Position numbers and translations under genes: made by a program. Positions 1 through 26,582 of a stretch of 64,000 nucleotides of DNA are shown here, piece after piece (position 1 is the first letter of the stretch; the number at the start of each line of letters is the position of its first letter). Below the pieces are notes generated by a model. The model did not search any database. It worked only from the letters and a program-made list of their open reading frames with translations, and was not told the DNA's origin. This DNA comes from Bradysia coprophila (lineage: Eukaryota > Arthropoda > Insecta > Diptera > Sciaridae), in assembly GCF_014529535.1 (NCBI RefSeq), contig NW_023503493.1, forward strand, positions 17,578,001 through 17,642,000. Reading direction: 5' to 3'.

Positions 1-3000
1 ATGTTGTAAGGCCTACGATCAATTTCACAAAAATGAAGACCGCAAAAGTTTTGTAGAATTCTCAAATATTTTGGAGAAGAACATAGAGCATAGCCTATGA
101 TAGGTATTTAACTTTGTGAACATATTGTGTTCATCGTTGCAGCCATCAAACACACCGCAAATGCCCAAATTGAAGTAGAGCAAATTGTCGTAATTAGGAT
201 GCAATTTATAGATTATTGTGATGAGAGGAGGATGTATAATTTGGATCAGTTATTTTAACTTCCCTTGGTGGATATGTCAAAAATGTATATGAAATTATGC
301 ACTGACAAGTACCCCAAGGCAAGTTGTAATTAGCTGGTCTTCGGAACTCTCGCTCTGGTCATAACAGTCTATAATGATTGTTGTCGCTTTTTTCTTAGAT
401 TACAAATGTTGTAAGGCCTACGATAAATTTCACAAAACTGAAGACCGCAAAAGTTTTGTAGAATTCTCAAATATTTTGGAGAAGAACATAGAGCATAGCC
501 TATGATAGGTATTTAACTTTGTGAACATATTGTGCTCATCGTTGCAGCCATCAAATACACCGCAACTGTCCATATTAAAGTAGAGCAAATTGTCGTAATT
601 AGGATGCAATTTATAGACTATTATGATGAGAGGAGGATGTATAATTTGGATCAGTTATTTTAACTTCCCTAGGTGCATATGTCAAAAATTTATATGAAAT
701 TATGCACTGACAAGTACCCCAAGGCAAGTTGTAATTAACTGGTCTTCGGAACTCTCGCTCTGGTCATAATAGTCTATAATGATTGTTGTCGCATTTTTTC
801 TTAGATTTCTTAGATCACAAATGTTGTAAGGCCTACGATCAATTTCACAAAAATGAAGACCGCAAAAGTTTTGTAGAATTCTCAAATATTTTGGAGAAGA
901 ACATAGAGCATAGCCTATGATAGGTATTTAACTTCGTGAACATATTGTGTTCATCGTTGCAGCCATCAAATACACCGCAACTGTCCATATTAAAGTAGAG
1001 CAAATTGTCGTAATTAGGATGCAATTTATAGACTATTGTGATGAGAGGAGGATGTATAATTTGGATCAGTTATTTTAACTTCCCTAGGTGCATATGTCAA
1101 AAATTTATATGAAATTATGCACTGACAAGTACCCCAAGGCAAGTTGTAATTAACTGGTCTTCGGAACTCTCGCTCTGGTCATAATAGTCTATAATGATTG
1201 TTGTCGCATTTTTTCTTAGATTTCTTAGATCACAAATGTTGTAAGGCCTACGATCAATTTCACAAAAATGAAGACCGCAAAAGTTTTGTAGAATTCTCAA
1301 ATATTTTGGAGAAGAACATAGAGCATAGCCTATGATAGGTATTTAACTTCGTGAACATATTGTGTTCATCGTTGCAGCCATCAAATACACTGCAACTGTC
1401 CATATTAAAGTAGAGCAAATTGTCGTAATTAGGATGCAATTTATAGACTATTATGATGAGAGGAGGATGTATAATTTGGATCAGTTATTTTAACTTCCCT
1501 AGGTGCATATGTCAAAAATTTATATGAAATTATGCACTGACAAGTACCCCAAGGCAAGTTGTAATTAACTGGTCTTCGGAACTCTCGCTCTGGTCATAAT
1601 AGTCTATAATGATTGTTGTCGCATTTTTTCTTAGATTTCTTAGATCACAAATGTTGTAAGGCCTACGATCAATTTCACAAAAATGAAGACCGCAAAAGTT
1701 TTGTAGAATTCTCAAATATTTTGGAGAAGAACATAGAGCATAGCCTATGATAGGTATTTAACTTCGTGAACATATTGTGTTCATCGTTGCAGCCATCAAA
1801 TACACCGCAACTGTTCATATTAAAGTAGAGCAAATTGTCGTAATTAGGATGCAATTTATAGACTATTATGACGAGAGGAGGATGTATAATTTGGATCAGT
1901 TATTTTAACTTCCCTAGGTGCATATGTCCAAAATTTATATGAAATTATGCACTGACAAGTACCCCAAGGCAAGTTGTAATTAACTGGTCTTCGGAACTCT
2001 CGCTCTGGTCATAATAGTCTATAATGATTGTTGTCGCATTTTTTCTTAGATTTCTTAGATCACAAATGTTGTAAGGCCTACGATCAATTTCACAAAAATG
2101 AAGACCGCAAAAGTTTTGTAGAATTCTCAAATATTTTGGAGAAGAACATAGAGCATAGCCTATGATAGGTATTTAACTTCGTGAACATATTGTGTTCATC
2201 GTTGCAGCCATCAAATACACCGCAACTGTTCATATTAAAGTAGAGCAAATTGTCGTAATTAGGATGCAATTTATAGACTATTATGATGAGAGGAGGATGT
2301 ATAATTTGGATCAGTTATTTTAACTTCCCTAGGTGCATATGTCAAAAATTTATATGAAATTATGCACTGACAAGTACCCCAAGGCAAGTTGTAATTAGCT
2401 GGTCTTCGGAACTCTCGCTCTGGTCATAACAGTCTATAATGATTGTTGTCGCTTTTTTCTTAGATTTCTTAGATCACAAATGTTGTAAGGCCTACGATCA
2501 ATTTCACAAAAATGAAGACCGCAAAAGTTTTGTAGAATTCTCAAATATTTTGGAGAAGAACATAGAGCATAGCCTATGATAGGTATTTAACTTCGTGAAC
2601 ATATTGTGTTCATCGTTGCAGCCATCAAATACACCGCAACTGTCCATATTAAAGTAGAGCAAATTGTCGTAATTAGGATGCAATTTATAGACTATTATGA
2701 TGAGAGGAGGATGTATAATTTGGATCAGTTATTTTAACTTCCCTAGGTGCATATGTCAAAAATTTATATGAAATTATGCACTGACAAGTACCCCAAGGCA
2801 AGTTGTAATTAACTGGTCTTCGGAACTCTCGCTCTGGTCATAATAGTCTATAATGATTGTTGTCGCATTTTTTCTTAGATTTCTTAGATCACAAATGTTG
2901 TAAGGCCTACGATCAATTTCACAAAAATGAAGACCGCAAAAGTTTTGTAGAATTCTCAAATATTTTGGAGAAGAACATAGAGCATAGCCTATGATAGGTA

Positions 3001-3709
3001 TTTAACTTCGTGAACATATTGTGTTCATCGTTGCAGCCATCAAATACACCGCAACTGTTCATATTAAAGTAGAGCAAATTGTCGTAATTAGGATGCAATT
3101 TATAGACTATTATGACGAGAGGAGGATGTATAATTTGGATCAGTTATTTTAACTTCCCTAGGTGCATATGTCAAAAATTTATATGAAATTATGCACTGAC
3201 AAGTACCCCAAGGCAAGTTGTAATTAACTGGTCTTCGGAACTCTCGCTCTGGTCATAATAGTCTATAATGATTGTTGTCGCATTTTTTCTTAGATTTCTT
3301 AGATCACAAATGTTGTAAGGCCTACGATCAATTTCACAAAAATGAAGACCGCAAAAGTTTTGTAGAATTCTCAAATATTTTGGAGAAGAACATAGAGCAT
3401 AGCCTATGATAGGTATTTAACTTCGTGAACATATTGTGTTCATCGTTGCAGCCATCAAATACACCGCAACTGTTCATATTAAAGTAGAGCAAATTGTCGT
3501 AATTAGGATGCAATTTATAGACTATTATGATGAGAGGAGGATGTATAATTTGGATCAGTTATTTTAACTTCCCTAGGTGCATATGTCAAAAATTTATATG
3601 AAATTATGCACTGACAAGTACCCCAAGGCAAGTTGTAATTAACTGGTCTTCGGAACTCTCGCTCTGGTCATAATAGTCTATAATGATTGTTGTCGCTTTT
3701 TTTCTTAGA
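1..3709. repeat. Tandem satellite array, ~415-bp unit, nine units seen
   Basis: Nine head-to-tail units begin at 1, 406, 821, 1236, 1651, 2066, 2480, 2895 and 3310. Most are 415 bp; the unit at 2066 is 414 bp, and the first is 405 bp because it lacks the doubled 'ttcttagat' at its end. Units differ by only a few bases, which indicates recent homogenisation. Diagnostic variants (gtccat/gttcat, gatgag/gacgag) recur every third unit: the units at 1236, 1651 and 2066 match those at 2480, 2895 and 3310, suggesting a three-unit higher-order repeat of about 1244 bp. The array starts inside a unit, so it continues left of the window. It ends abruptly near 3709. Most units hold the same 61-codon minus-strand open frame, which I consider non-coding. 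Confidence 0.97.
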
Positions 3710-4326
3710 AATAGAAATAGTTTTACGGCACGAACGCTTACAGTTGTCAATCCAATCGAGAATAAATAAATGAAAAGGGCACAAAAGGCATAAGTGGCAG
3801 CGGGAAGAGGTAGTGACAAATGGTAAAACTGATGCCAGAAACTTTAATAATTTCTCGAGCCTCAAAATTATGGTCCCCTTAATCTTGTGGCTTTTAGGAA
3901 GCTCACGCTTCCTTTTATTAAATTCTTCGGTTCTCTACTCGCTTACTCGATTCGATACCTTTCGATTTAGCTCAGTGTGGACTGACTTAAATGCTGGAAT
4001 TCTGTAAAATATTGGGTGCCTTGAAATGAAAAAAAAACCTCAACATCGAGTACCTAGCAAACAAAGGTGGTAAAGACGTTTTTCAACAGTTACAATTTTT
4101 CATTGAAGTTATAATAGCTTACAACTAGCATATTTATTTAAGTGATGTTCCTTTTAGTATTTAGTTAGATTTTAAATAAAGATTGCTGATTGTCATTGCC
4201 TGTTTTGAATACATAATTGGAGTAATTGAGTTGTCAATCATTGGATGTAGTTACGTTCCGATGGTTCCGATAGTAAAACTCATGCAATACTTTGTAATAG
4301 CTGTCGCTTAGTTCAGTGTAACCAAA
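3710..4326. other. Spacer between satellite and receptor gene
   Basis: AT-rich unique sequence with no supported gene. The only open frame (3813-4007) has no recognisable domain. The last bases contain an arthropod initiator-like TCAGT about 15 bases before the receptor start codon at 4327, so the receptor promoter probably lies here. Confidence 0.5.
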
Positions 4327-6899
4327 ATGATTGTACAGTCGCTACTTGTCCTCGGGTGTATTATAAATGATTCTGAATCGCAGACTGTGAGCCCGACTAC
4401 CAGCGTTATTAAAGACTATCTTCATGACAACAATTTCAAAACCTTATTGTTGGTTTCATGCCTAAGCCGTCCGAATATTGACCCAAACGGGGCAGTATTT
4501 ACTGCACAACATCAAGGAATTTGGATGAATGTTGTGGACATATCTGAAAACGAATTTGCTTCGTTTGACTATGACCAATTTTTCGTTCGCTTAAGTGGTG
4601 TGCACTGCGTTGTCATGGACTTAGATTGCAATCAGGCTGATCCATTTCTGAGAGAGATTTCAAAACGACGACTTTTTCATTACGAAAGGAGTTGGTTAAT
4701 GTTCACCTTTAGTTTGAACGAGTCTTACGGTATTTTGAGTCGTCAAAACATAAACGTCGATGCCGAAATTACCTTAGTTGTTCCTTCGGATATCGATAAT
4801 GACCGTTACGATTATGACGTTTATGAAATTTATAATCCACGTTCCGAACGTGACGGGCTTAATGTGACACGTATGGGCCATTGGAGCAAATTGACTGGTT
4901 TAGTTATACAGCTTAATGAGCAGACAAAAACGGAAAGACGGCGCAATTTTCGGGGACTTACATTCACATCTGTAGTAACAGTAAGTGGAAAAATTGTTTT
5001 AAGAAAATAGCTATCAAAATGCGGAACAGTTTTATGACATCGAGTGTGAAGTCCTTTATTAGGCTTTAGATGTGTAACACATCGGGAGCCTAATAAAGTA
5101 CTTTGCACCGAGATTCATAGACCGTTTTATGCCACAGGGGCATCTAAATTTTGCATATTATGATGCTGAGTGGCATAAAATACATTTTTCGATTGCAGCT
5201 TAGGAATATTCCTGAGAACGTTACATTTTTGGAACACCTTCAATCCAACGACTATCCATATGTCAATAACCTAGGACGAATTAACTATCGTTTATTTACG
5301 TTAATTGAAGACATCTACAACTTAAAAGTGCAGGTCCGGGTAGCAGAGTTTTACGCACATTTAGATGCGTCACATAACTGGCATGGTGCAATCGATTTGG
5401 TTAAACGAAGAAAAGTTGATTTTGGTCTAACTCCGTTAAGATGGGAGGATGATCGATATGGAGTGGTTGAACACACTACGCACTCGTACCATGCTCAGTA
5501 TCAGATTTCATTTCACTTACCGACATTTCAACTCGAAAAAGTAACTTTTTCAGAATTCTATTTATATTTCGACATCCAAAATCGATACCGTCGAACGCAT
5601 TCACTTTACCCTTTCGATCAAATTTGTGGTACGCAATAGTTGTATTAGTGGTATGTAGTGCGTGCATTATTTGGAATATTTTCTCGGTAGAGAATCACAA
5701 GAAAGTCAAATCAGCTTTACATGTGAAACGGGCCAACGAAGATACTTTTTCCAACTCAATTCTGATGATGATCGGATTCATTTTTCAGCAAGGTGAGAAC
5801 GCACAAATATCTGGCTCATTGGAGTTCAGTGGTAGGATGAAATTTTGGTTCTGATGTAGGTTATTCAGGAAATATTGTTCTAACGTCATCTCGGATATTA
5901 GTCGTCGCGGTACTCGCATTCGCATTACTGGTTTATCAATTCTATTCTTCCTTTATCGTTGGCTCTTTACTTATTGAAGCACCAAAGAATATTAAGACAA
6001 TGAAACAATTGCTGAACAGTCCGCTTTCGTTCGGTCAGGATGAACAACCGTACGTCATAAACAATTTCCAATATGCACAAGAAGAATCAACTGTACTGTT
6101 GTACAAGAAGATCATGGAACATCCTGAACGCACAATAATGCCTGCAGGTACCGGGTTGAAATTGCTGAAGAATGGTACCATTCCAACCTATTGTACCACT
6201 AAGTAATAAGATCATTCAACATTTGTGTTTTATAGGTGGATTCGCCTTTAACACTGACGGTTTGTTAATTTGTTTAAATCAACCCATCAAGGCCCATCCT
6301 CTCAATCATCACTTCTGATTTCAAATACTAATGTAATTCAAATTCTCAGGGAGCTATGCTTACCTAATACTGAAAGGTTTCAGATTTTGTTGCTCTTTGT
6401 GAAATTCTAAAAATTGAACCAAGGTTTTGAATGTCTTTTAGATACGTTGACCGACTCGGAGAAATGTGATTTACAGGACATTGCTTACATTCCGAAAGTT
6501 GCTGCGGGACCTGTTTTACCCAATAAGTCGGAATTTAGAGAACTGGTTAAGATTGCGTATGTTCATCAAGCTGCAAAAAATAATGTGACAGCGCTTCTAA
6601 TTTGCTATTTACTCTGCAGACTTCGAAGGATCTCCGAGACAGGATTGCTATCATACTACAACGACATCTTTTATGGCACTCGGCCGAAATGTGAAATTTC
6701 AGAAGTTATTGTTACTCCGGTGGATATTATTCACTTCTCGACGGCTCTGTACATTCTCTTCATAGGAATTGTTGCCAGTGTCACACTGTTAGCACTTGAA
6801 ATCGTTGTTAAAAAACGATCTGCCGAGAAATTGAGTCGAAAATCCAAATTCAAGAGAAAGGCCAAAGTTACAAATGAATTCAATTTCCGATTGAACTAG
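4327..6899 (+). CDS. Ionotropic receptor, IR75-like (chemosensory)
   Basis: Predicted subunit of a ligand-gated cation channel of the insect variant ionotropic glutamate receptor family, probably used in acid or amine olfaction. Exons by splice signal and phase: 4327-4980, 5199-5497, 5554-5792, 5860-6174, 6236-6259, 6350-6376, 6442-6899 (2016 nt, 671 aa, phases consistent). The N-terminus has a short hydrophobic stretch that may be a signal peptide. The S1 ligand-binding half lies around 215-320. An FIFRHP motif and PFRSNLW precede TM1 (about 344-361). A pore region ends in QQG (about 384-397), TM2 follows (about 408-430), the S2 motif GGFAFNTD comes next, and TM3 is at about 612-640 with a basic tail. 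IR75 assignment rests on FRHP, GGFAF-D and gene architecture. Exons 5 and 6 are only 24 and 27 nt. No inactivating change is seen. An AATAAA at 7136 could end the transcript. Confidence 0.85.
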
Positions 6900-6928
6900 C
6901 AATTTAGTTCAGTAATAAGGTCTGTCTT

Positions 6929-6985
6929 AGATCACAAATGTTGTAAGGCCTACGATCAATTTCACGAACACAAAAGTTTTCTTAC
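6929..6985 (+). repeat. Stray satellite fragment
   Basis: About 57 bases beginning cttagatcacaaatgttgta match the junction and first part of the satellite unit of 1-3709, with an internal deletion after the 'caatttcac' segment. It begins 30 bases past the receptor stop codon and before the AATAAA at 7136, so it probably sits inside the receptor 3' UTR. Confidence 0.9.
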
Positions 6986-7675
6986 AATTTTAGAGCTGGT
7001 TAGAATTGATGTCACTGAAAAAACAAATTTAGAACACAACTTTATACGGACGGTTATATCATTTGTTATCGACATCGACGACACAAAATAATAATGAGCT
7101 CTAGCTATTGAACGTCGTTTTATATTGAATAGCAGAATAAAGGTTAAAATGAAAAGAAAACTTATTTCAGTCGGTCAAAAATACTTAGGTTCAAATGAAG
7201 TAATAGATTTGATTACTACCCGAATTATGTGGTTGCCGTCTGTGAAATTTTGATATTAGCCGGTTAGCTTTTAGCGTTCTCACATTTTTGTGTTAAATAC
7301 GTGAAAATATGCAGTTAGCCAAAGAAAAACAAATAAAATTTTAATGATTGAAAAACACAAAAACGCCAACATCTGGTTCGTTGATCGTATACCAACTTAC
7401 ACACTAACGAAAAAAGATGATGAAAAAGACGGACAGAAGAGAAATGGAAAATCGAAGTAATAAATTCACTCGTTTGCACAAATAAATTTCAATAAATCGT
7501 GGGCACTACAGTTGATCACACTTCGATCAGATCAAAGTTGATAAAAAGCGTTGATTTGACAAAACGAATCATGTTCACTCTTAAGGTTGATCATTTATTT
7601 TCCAATTTCTAATTGCTTCACTAAACCATCTTTATTCCATAGATTGTCATTATTTGCTGTGTTCTACTTTATACA
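6986..7675. other. Intergenic, AT-rich
   Basis: No gene supported. It holds a candidate AATAAA polyadenylation signal at 7136-7141 for the receptor gene. Nothing else is recognised. Confidence 0.4.
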
Positions 7676-8140
7676 ATGGACACGATCGCCGGTCGACCAG
7701 TTTCGAGTAAAGAAAGTAACGAAAGTAAAGAAAACGCTTCTGAAGGTGAAATAATTGAATTGAATAATCCAACAGAAATAAACAAAAAATATTCTTAGAC
7801 GTCGAATCGGATGACGAGCAACAAAAATTCTACGAAGTGGATGCTTTCGGTGACGATTATCTGGATTTCGGTGCGATAACTGGACCGAAAGGAGCATTCT
7901 CGTGGCACGCAAATTATCCACTGGAGAAGTGAATCGTGATCGTTAAGTGGAAAAAGAGCTGCATCGGTTGGACCGACCCATATCATTATATTTTGAACAA
8001 CAGACTCGCAATGGATTCTTCTTTCGTATAATAATCGGTAAATTTATGCGACAATGTTAAGGTCGTAGAAGTAAAAATGGATTTACCTTTTTTAGAAAAT
8101 AGATGTGGACATTAAATACACAGTGCACAACGATCAATGA
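7676..8140 (+). pseudogene. Broken coding relic of unknown family
   Basis: A 40-codon frame opens at ATG 7676 and stops at TAG 7796. A protein-like frame (residues LDVESDDEQQKFYEVDAF and onward through GAFSWHANYPLEK) resumes at 7795, one frame off, directly after an A-run, and stops at TGA 7930. A third frame (ELHRLDRPISLYFEQQ and GFFFRIII) follows an in-frame TAA at 7944. A plausible 65-bp intron (8038-8102, GT-AG, phase kept) joins it to DVDIKYTVHNDQ and a stop at 8138. The order reads like one ancestral protein with two frameshifts and a stop. I do not recognise the family. Assembly error in the A-run could explain the first break only. Confidence 0.4.
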
Positions 8141-9600
8141 CAACAATAAACAACTCACCTCTTGGAATGCGGAATTTAATGCTTGGTCGCCGATCGTTCG
8201 TTTTCCATTCTTCTTGCATCTACCTACATCCTACAGTCACACTACAAGTGTTACAAAAAAAATTAATTTGTTTTTCTCTTACATTGTTGTTTTATTGTTA
8301 CCTAAATTCTTGTTAAAATACACAATTGTTTTTTTCTTGTTAAAAATAAAAATCGGCGCAAAATTCGGTTTTACATTTTGGGGGGGAATTTTCAGTTGTG
8401 TTTGAAGTGTGTACATAACAATCATTTATGTTTTGTATTTTATTTAGAATTTTTACGGAAATTGTTTATCGTTCAAATCATTCACTTCAACCAACTGATG
8501 CAACATTATCTTTTGTTTCCATTTTTTTATGTAGATTTGTTTACGTTTCTTTCAAAGGAAAAAAAACTTCTCGGGCATTTAAAGTTTATGATGTGAAAAA
8601 CGAGGAAAGAAGAAAAAAGGAAGATCAGTCCACACCAAAGTGAGTATCGCAACGGGGACTATTCGATCTTGAATTATTCGAACAAAATATTAGTTTCGCT
8701 TTCAAATCCACTTGAAACAAAAATCGTCCGATACACTTCAGGGACTCGTTCAAGGGCACGAAATAGTAAATTTTCGATACCGATTGTGGAGCATGTCTTA
8801 CACTACTACCTTGCGCTCAAGACTTAGCGTAGTAGCTTCGGATCTTGCAAACCGAGCCAATTTTAGGTGAATGTAACAGTCATTTACATAATATGAGATT
8901 AAAAATTGAAAGGAGGTCCGGTTGTCGTGTAAGGTCCACATAAACCTGACCTTTCATTTATTTAATTCCGAATTATGTAAATGATTATGACATGCTGATT
9001 GCCTCGCAAGAAGCGTTTGGATTTTGAAAAGCACGGTTTCGTCGCACAGAGCTCGTCAGTTCTGTGTAGGTTGAAATTTCTCAAATTTGCCATTAATTAG
9101 ACACTGCCTGGTTTGCCATTAATTAGACACTGGTCATCGCAACAGTTGAGTATCAACCAACTTATGTTTGATGTTTTTCGAATCGATCGGACAATTCGGA
9201 AACTCACACAAAATTAATATGTCGCATCGTAATAAATCAGATCTGTAGTAGGAATGTCCGACATGGTAATCACTGTAATGGAGACTTAATTCATACGTTT
9301 ATGTAATACATGTTCTGCTTGTAATGCAATGAATGAAAAAGCAGCTTACAAAATCAATACTTTTCTATAACCACCAGCATGGCAATTTTTTTCTTCAATT
9401 ATTTTTAAGTTTTTTTTTGTGTTGTGATGATTTACAAATTTATTTTTTTTAGTTTCACTTTTCTCTTTGTTTATTTTTAATTTATTTTTTCTGTGTTCAT
9501 TAATTTTAGGTTTTTATGTTTAAAGTTCTAAATTTCTACAAAAAAGACCACATCATAACTGAATCGCGTTCATTGTAATATTCTCAATTCGGTTTTTCTT
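8141..9600. other. Intergenic, AT-rich
   Basis: No convincing gene; the open frames at 8378-8643 are low-complexity and lysine/phenylalanine rich. It contains the imperfect foldback at 8873-8990 and a 21-bp direct duplication (tttgccattaattagacact) at about 9086-9132. Confidence 0.4.
8873..8990. repeat. Imperfect foldback (MITE-like)
   Basis: Left arm starting tcatttacataat pairs with right arm ending attatgtaaatga. The arms of about 40 bases also share the reverse complement of 'gaaaggtc'. Termini and target duplication are not clear. Confidence 0.5.
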
Positions 9601-10589
9601 TTTCAAATTTCTCTTCTTTTTTAACTCTTTTTTATCTACGCGTAAAAATCAAAAAGAAAGAAAACGAAACGAAAAGAAAATACGAACAAAAACAAACATT
9701 TATATATAATATTTACAGTAGTTTTGAATAGCAGCTGTAATAAAAACGTCTTAGATTCCTATTATATATAAATAATCAGTTGCAAAGAGTAAGTCTGTTT
9801 AGTTGTTTTGGTTGGATGTACACATTAAATGTTTTTTTTTCTTGTTTTTTTGCAATTGTAAAGTGATTTTTATTTTGTTCTTTTCCGTCCGCAACATTTC
9901 GGTATTTGTTATGCTTCTGTCTGGCTCCCCGGCGAAATTATGTGACACAAACACACAAAAAAACAAAATCAATTTTTTTTTATTATACGAGAAAATCGAC
10001 AATTATATTTCCAAATAATATGGAGCAATCTGACATTATCATTGTGAACAATTACATGTATTTGTTGAAGGGATTTTTTTTTAATTGATTAAGTTTAAGT
10101 AAGATTTACATAAAACGTGTGTCGATTAACAAATACAGGAGGCGTTCGTTTGAGTATTTTTGCCAGAAAGTTTTACGAAATTCCAAAATATTTTAGGATT
10201 TTATTTATTCTCTTCCGATAGATTTTCTTTTTTAAATTTTATTTTTAGTAATGTAAACATTTGCACGTTTTTCATCGCATTATAATAATACCCTATCGCA
10301 CGTTGTCTCACTATCTCTTTACGTTAAAAAAAAAAAAAACAAAAACAATTCCAGAACAATTGGTTTTTTTAATCTCCCTCTCTGTTTTTTATATACTTTA
10401 AAAATGGATGCCGGTGAAGAGTTTATTTTTTTCCAGTTTGTTTTGTTTGTTTTTCTGTATATTTTAATTTTAATTACTCTCATATTATCTTGGTTTTTAA
10501 ATAGCGATAATATTATTTTGTTTTATAATTAAATTTATTTTTTTTTTATTTTTTTTTATTCATTTTCTTTTCTGCGAAATTTAAGTTTC
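9600..10589 (-). other. Probable 3' UTR / downstream region of mts
   Basis: Very AT-rich with long T runs on the plus strand (A runs in the transcript sense), directly 3' of the mts stop codon at 10590. Several TTTATT words on the plus strand are possible minus-strand polyadenylation signals. No coding potential is seen. The 3' end cannot be placed without transcript data. Confidence 0.45.
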
Positions 10590-24396
<13,807 letters not shown>

Positions 24397-25484
24397 TTCC
24401 ACTTTGTACTTGAACGTTAAATTACTGTTTCTGTATTGTAAATATGAACTATTTTCCAAACGAAACTTGTTAATTAAATATTCATGAATATAGAATAGAT
24501 TTATGAAAAATCAGTCCGCACGAACGACAGAATTTCTTCACAATTTTAACAAAATGGCCGAACAAGTTCTTAGCACTTATAACATTCCGTTTCGTCATTC
24601 GTTTAAGGTTTTTTTTGGTGGCGTTGTCTGCTACTTAACGAAACATTTTCTTCGTTCATTTATCGTTCAAAAATGAAGTTCATCATCTTCCTTATTAGTT
24701 TTTATCATAATTTCGTAATCAAAATTAAAATTATGGGATTGGTATGGCTTTCAGCAGCAGCCGTTTGCTGGAAAACATTTAAATCATGTAAAATTTGATT
24801 AAAATAATTTAAATATTTCAAAAATTCTTCGTTCGGCATGTACACAACCAATGAATATATTGTGAAATGGACGGTGCGCCGAACGTGCCAGAGACGTGTG
24901 ACACAAAACAATGTTGTTGAACGTTAGGTCAGTTTAACGTGGATCTGTTGAAAACGGAATAAAAACGGAAGAACACTTCTTTCAAGATGAATATATCAAT
25001 ACACAGTTCGTGGAAAAGGACGAAAATACAAAAATGTCTGAAGTCATTTTGTTTGAAGATTTTTATTTTCCAGTTATTTTTTTTGCAGACATTTTCCGCA
25101 AACTGTGTAAAACTGGCCATCAAAAACAGGTTTACTCGACTTTATTTTTCTTATAATAATCGGTATAGAATGTGTGTAGGTGCATTTACTAAGGTTCTGA
25201 AAGTATAGTAAAATTTTGATAAACACAGTTATGACATATTGTATGAAAATAAAAATTAATTTAAAAAATCCGATCCGGATAGAATGCGTATGACAGTGCA
25301 ATGGGTCCAATGTCAGTTGTGTTTGTATGGAAATTGGTGGCTCACAAATATTAGCAAACAGAAAAATTAATTTTCATACCTAGGACCCGACCTCGGTCCA
25401 CTTTTTTTCCGTCCAATATGAAAAATACTATTCGTACCACGAACTAAAAGTCTTTTTTGTCGTATTCGATTCCAGACCTTTTAA
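24397..25484. other. mts 5' leader and upstream region
   Basis: Contains the mts 5' UTR and presumably its promoter on the minus strand, upstream of the ATG at 24396. No transcription start could be fixed and no other gene is seen. Confidence 0.4.
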
Positions 25485-26013
25485 GGGGCCATTCAAATAG
25501 TGCGCACGCACTTAAGGGGGGAGGGGGGGTCTGAAATTGGAACTTTTTATATGGAAAATCGCAGGGACTAAACTAAGGAACATCGCAGGTGGGAATTTTC
25601 CCACCTGCGCCCCTCTAATTCCCACAAGAAAAATTACAATTATCTAACTTGAAATAGTCAAATGAATGTAATTTTAATACAAATTTTGCCTGCGGCGCAT
25701 TGAACCTAGTTGGAAAATGACAATGGCATTGCCGATATCAGTTTTTTTTAAATTTTTTTATCATCATTTAGATGGAGATACAGATACAGAATCAAAGTAT
25801 TTCACATTTGTAGCTTTCACTTTCCTAAAAACTAAAAAAAATGGAAAGAAAATAGGGTTGGCATGTAAAAAGTGAAACTAAAGGAACTAAATTATTCGAA
25901 AGGTCTTGGCCTAGAACTACTTTCAGTGGAGTGGCGTATGAAACTCCAAAATGGAGTTATTAACAAAAATGTGAATATTGTTTCTCATTTATTTCTCTCT
26001 GGTGTGTTAACGT

Positions 26014-26330
26014 AAAAATCGGTAGAAATTCTCAAAAAATGTCTGTAAACATCCGAGATTTTTTCAGATTTTTTGGACCCCTATTAAACGATGAAAAAAT
26101 TCAATGATTTTTTTCCATATGCTAGACAAAAGTGCTACTACCGTTTTTGGTCACTTGATTTGTCTTCATGGAATGTGCCTACATTATGTAATTTACTCAG
26201 ATTTTTTTTTAATAATCCCTCATTTAACGAAGAATATTTGAAAAAATATTCTTACCTTTAAGTAGGGGTCCAAAAATTCTGCAAAAATCACAGATGTTAC
26301 AGACGTTACTTGAGAATTTTTTCAGAATTT
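26014..26330. repeat. Foldback inside the hAT-type element
   Basis: Arms around gtctgtaacatc...ttttttggacccct pair with aggggtccaaaaattc...gatgttacagacg. It is third-level nesting within the element cluster of 25485-27007. Confidence 0.6.
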
Positions 26331-26439
26331 TCAGTTACATCCATCGAGAGATATAAATTATAGACAAAACTCACCATCATACCCAAAAACTCACCACTAT
26401 TGTGACTTTTAGGGCTGATATTCTACCAAAACCACCTTT

Positions 26440-26582
26440 TAGTCCAGTAGACCGATAATTATCTGCAATTTTCTGGAATTTGATTTTTAGGTCATATTGT
26501 GGACGCATTTTCCACAGGTAAAAATACACCCCTAACATGACCGAAAAATTAAATTCCAGAATATTGCAGATTATTATCAGGT
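26440..26582. repeat. Second foldback inside the hAT-type element
   Basis: Left arm gataattatctgcaattttc pairs with right arm ending gcagattattatc. The inner words tttttaggtcat and atgaccgaaaaa also pair. Confidence 0.6.

Noticed and set aside
700-3374. Identical 61-aa minus-strand open frames repeated in the satellite units
   Set aside because: They exist only because the units are identical, are lost in variant units by single changes, and show no domain or start context. They are a by-product of tandem repetition.
1-3709. CRISPR-like regular repetition
   Set aside because: The whole 415-bp unit repeats with no unique spacers, and the sequence is eukaryotic.
5624-5854. Receptor gene broken into several pseudogene fragments
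   Set aside because: The frame changes coincide with good GT/AG sites; all seven exons join in phase to a full receptor.
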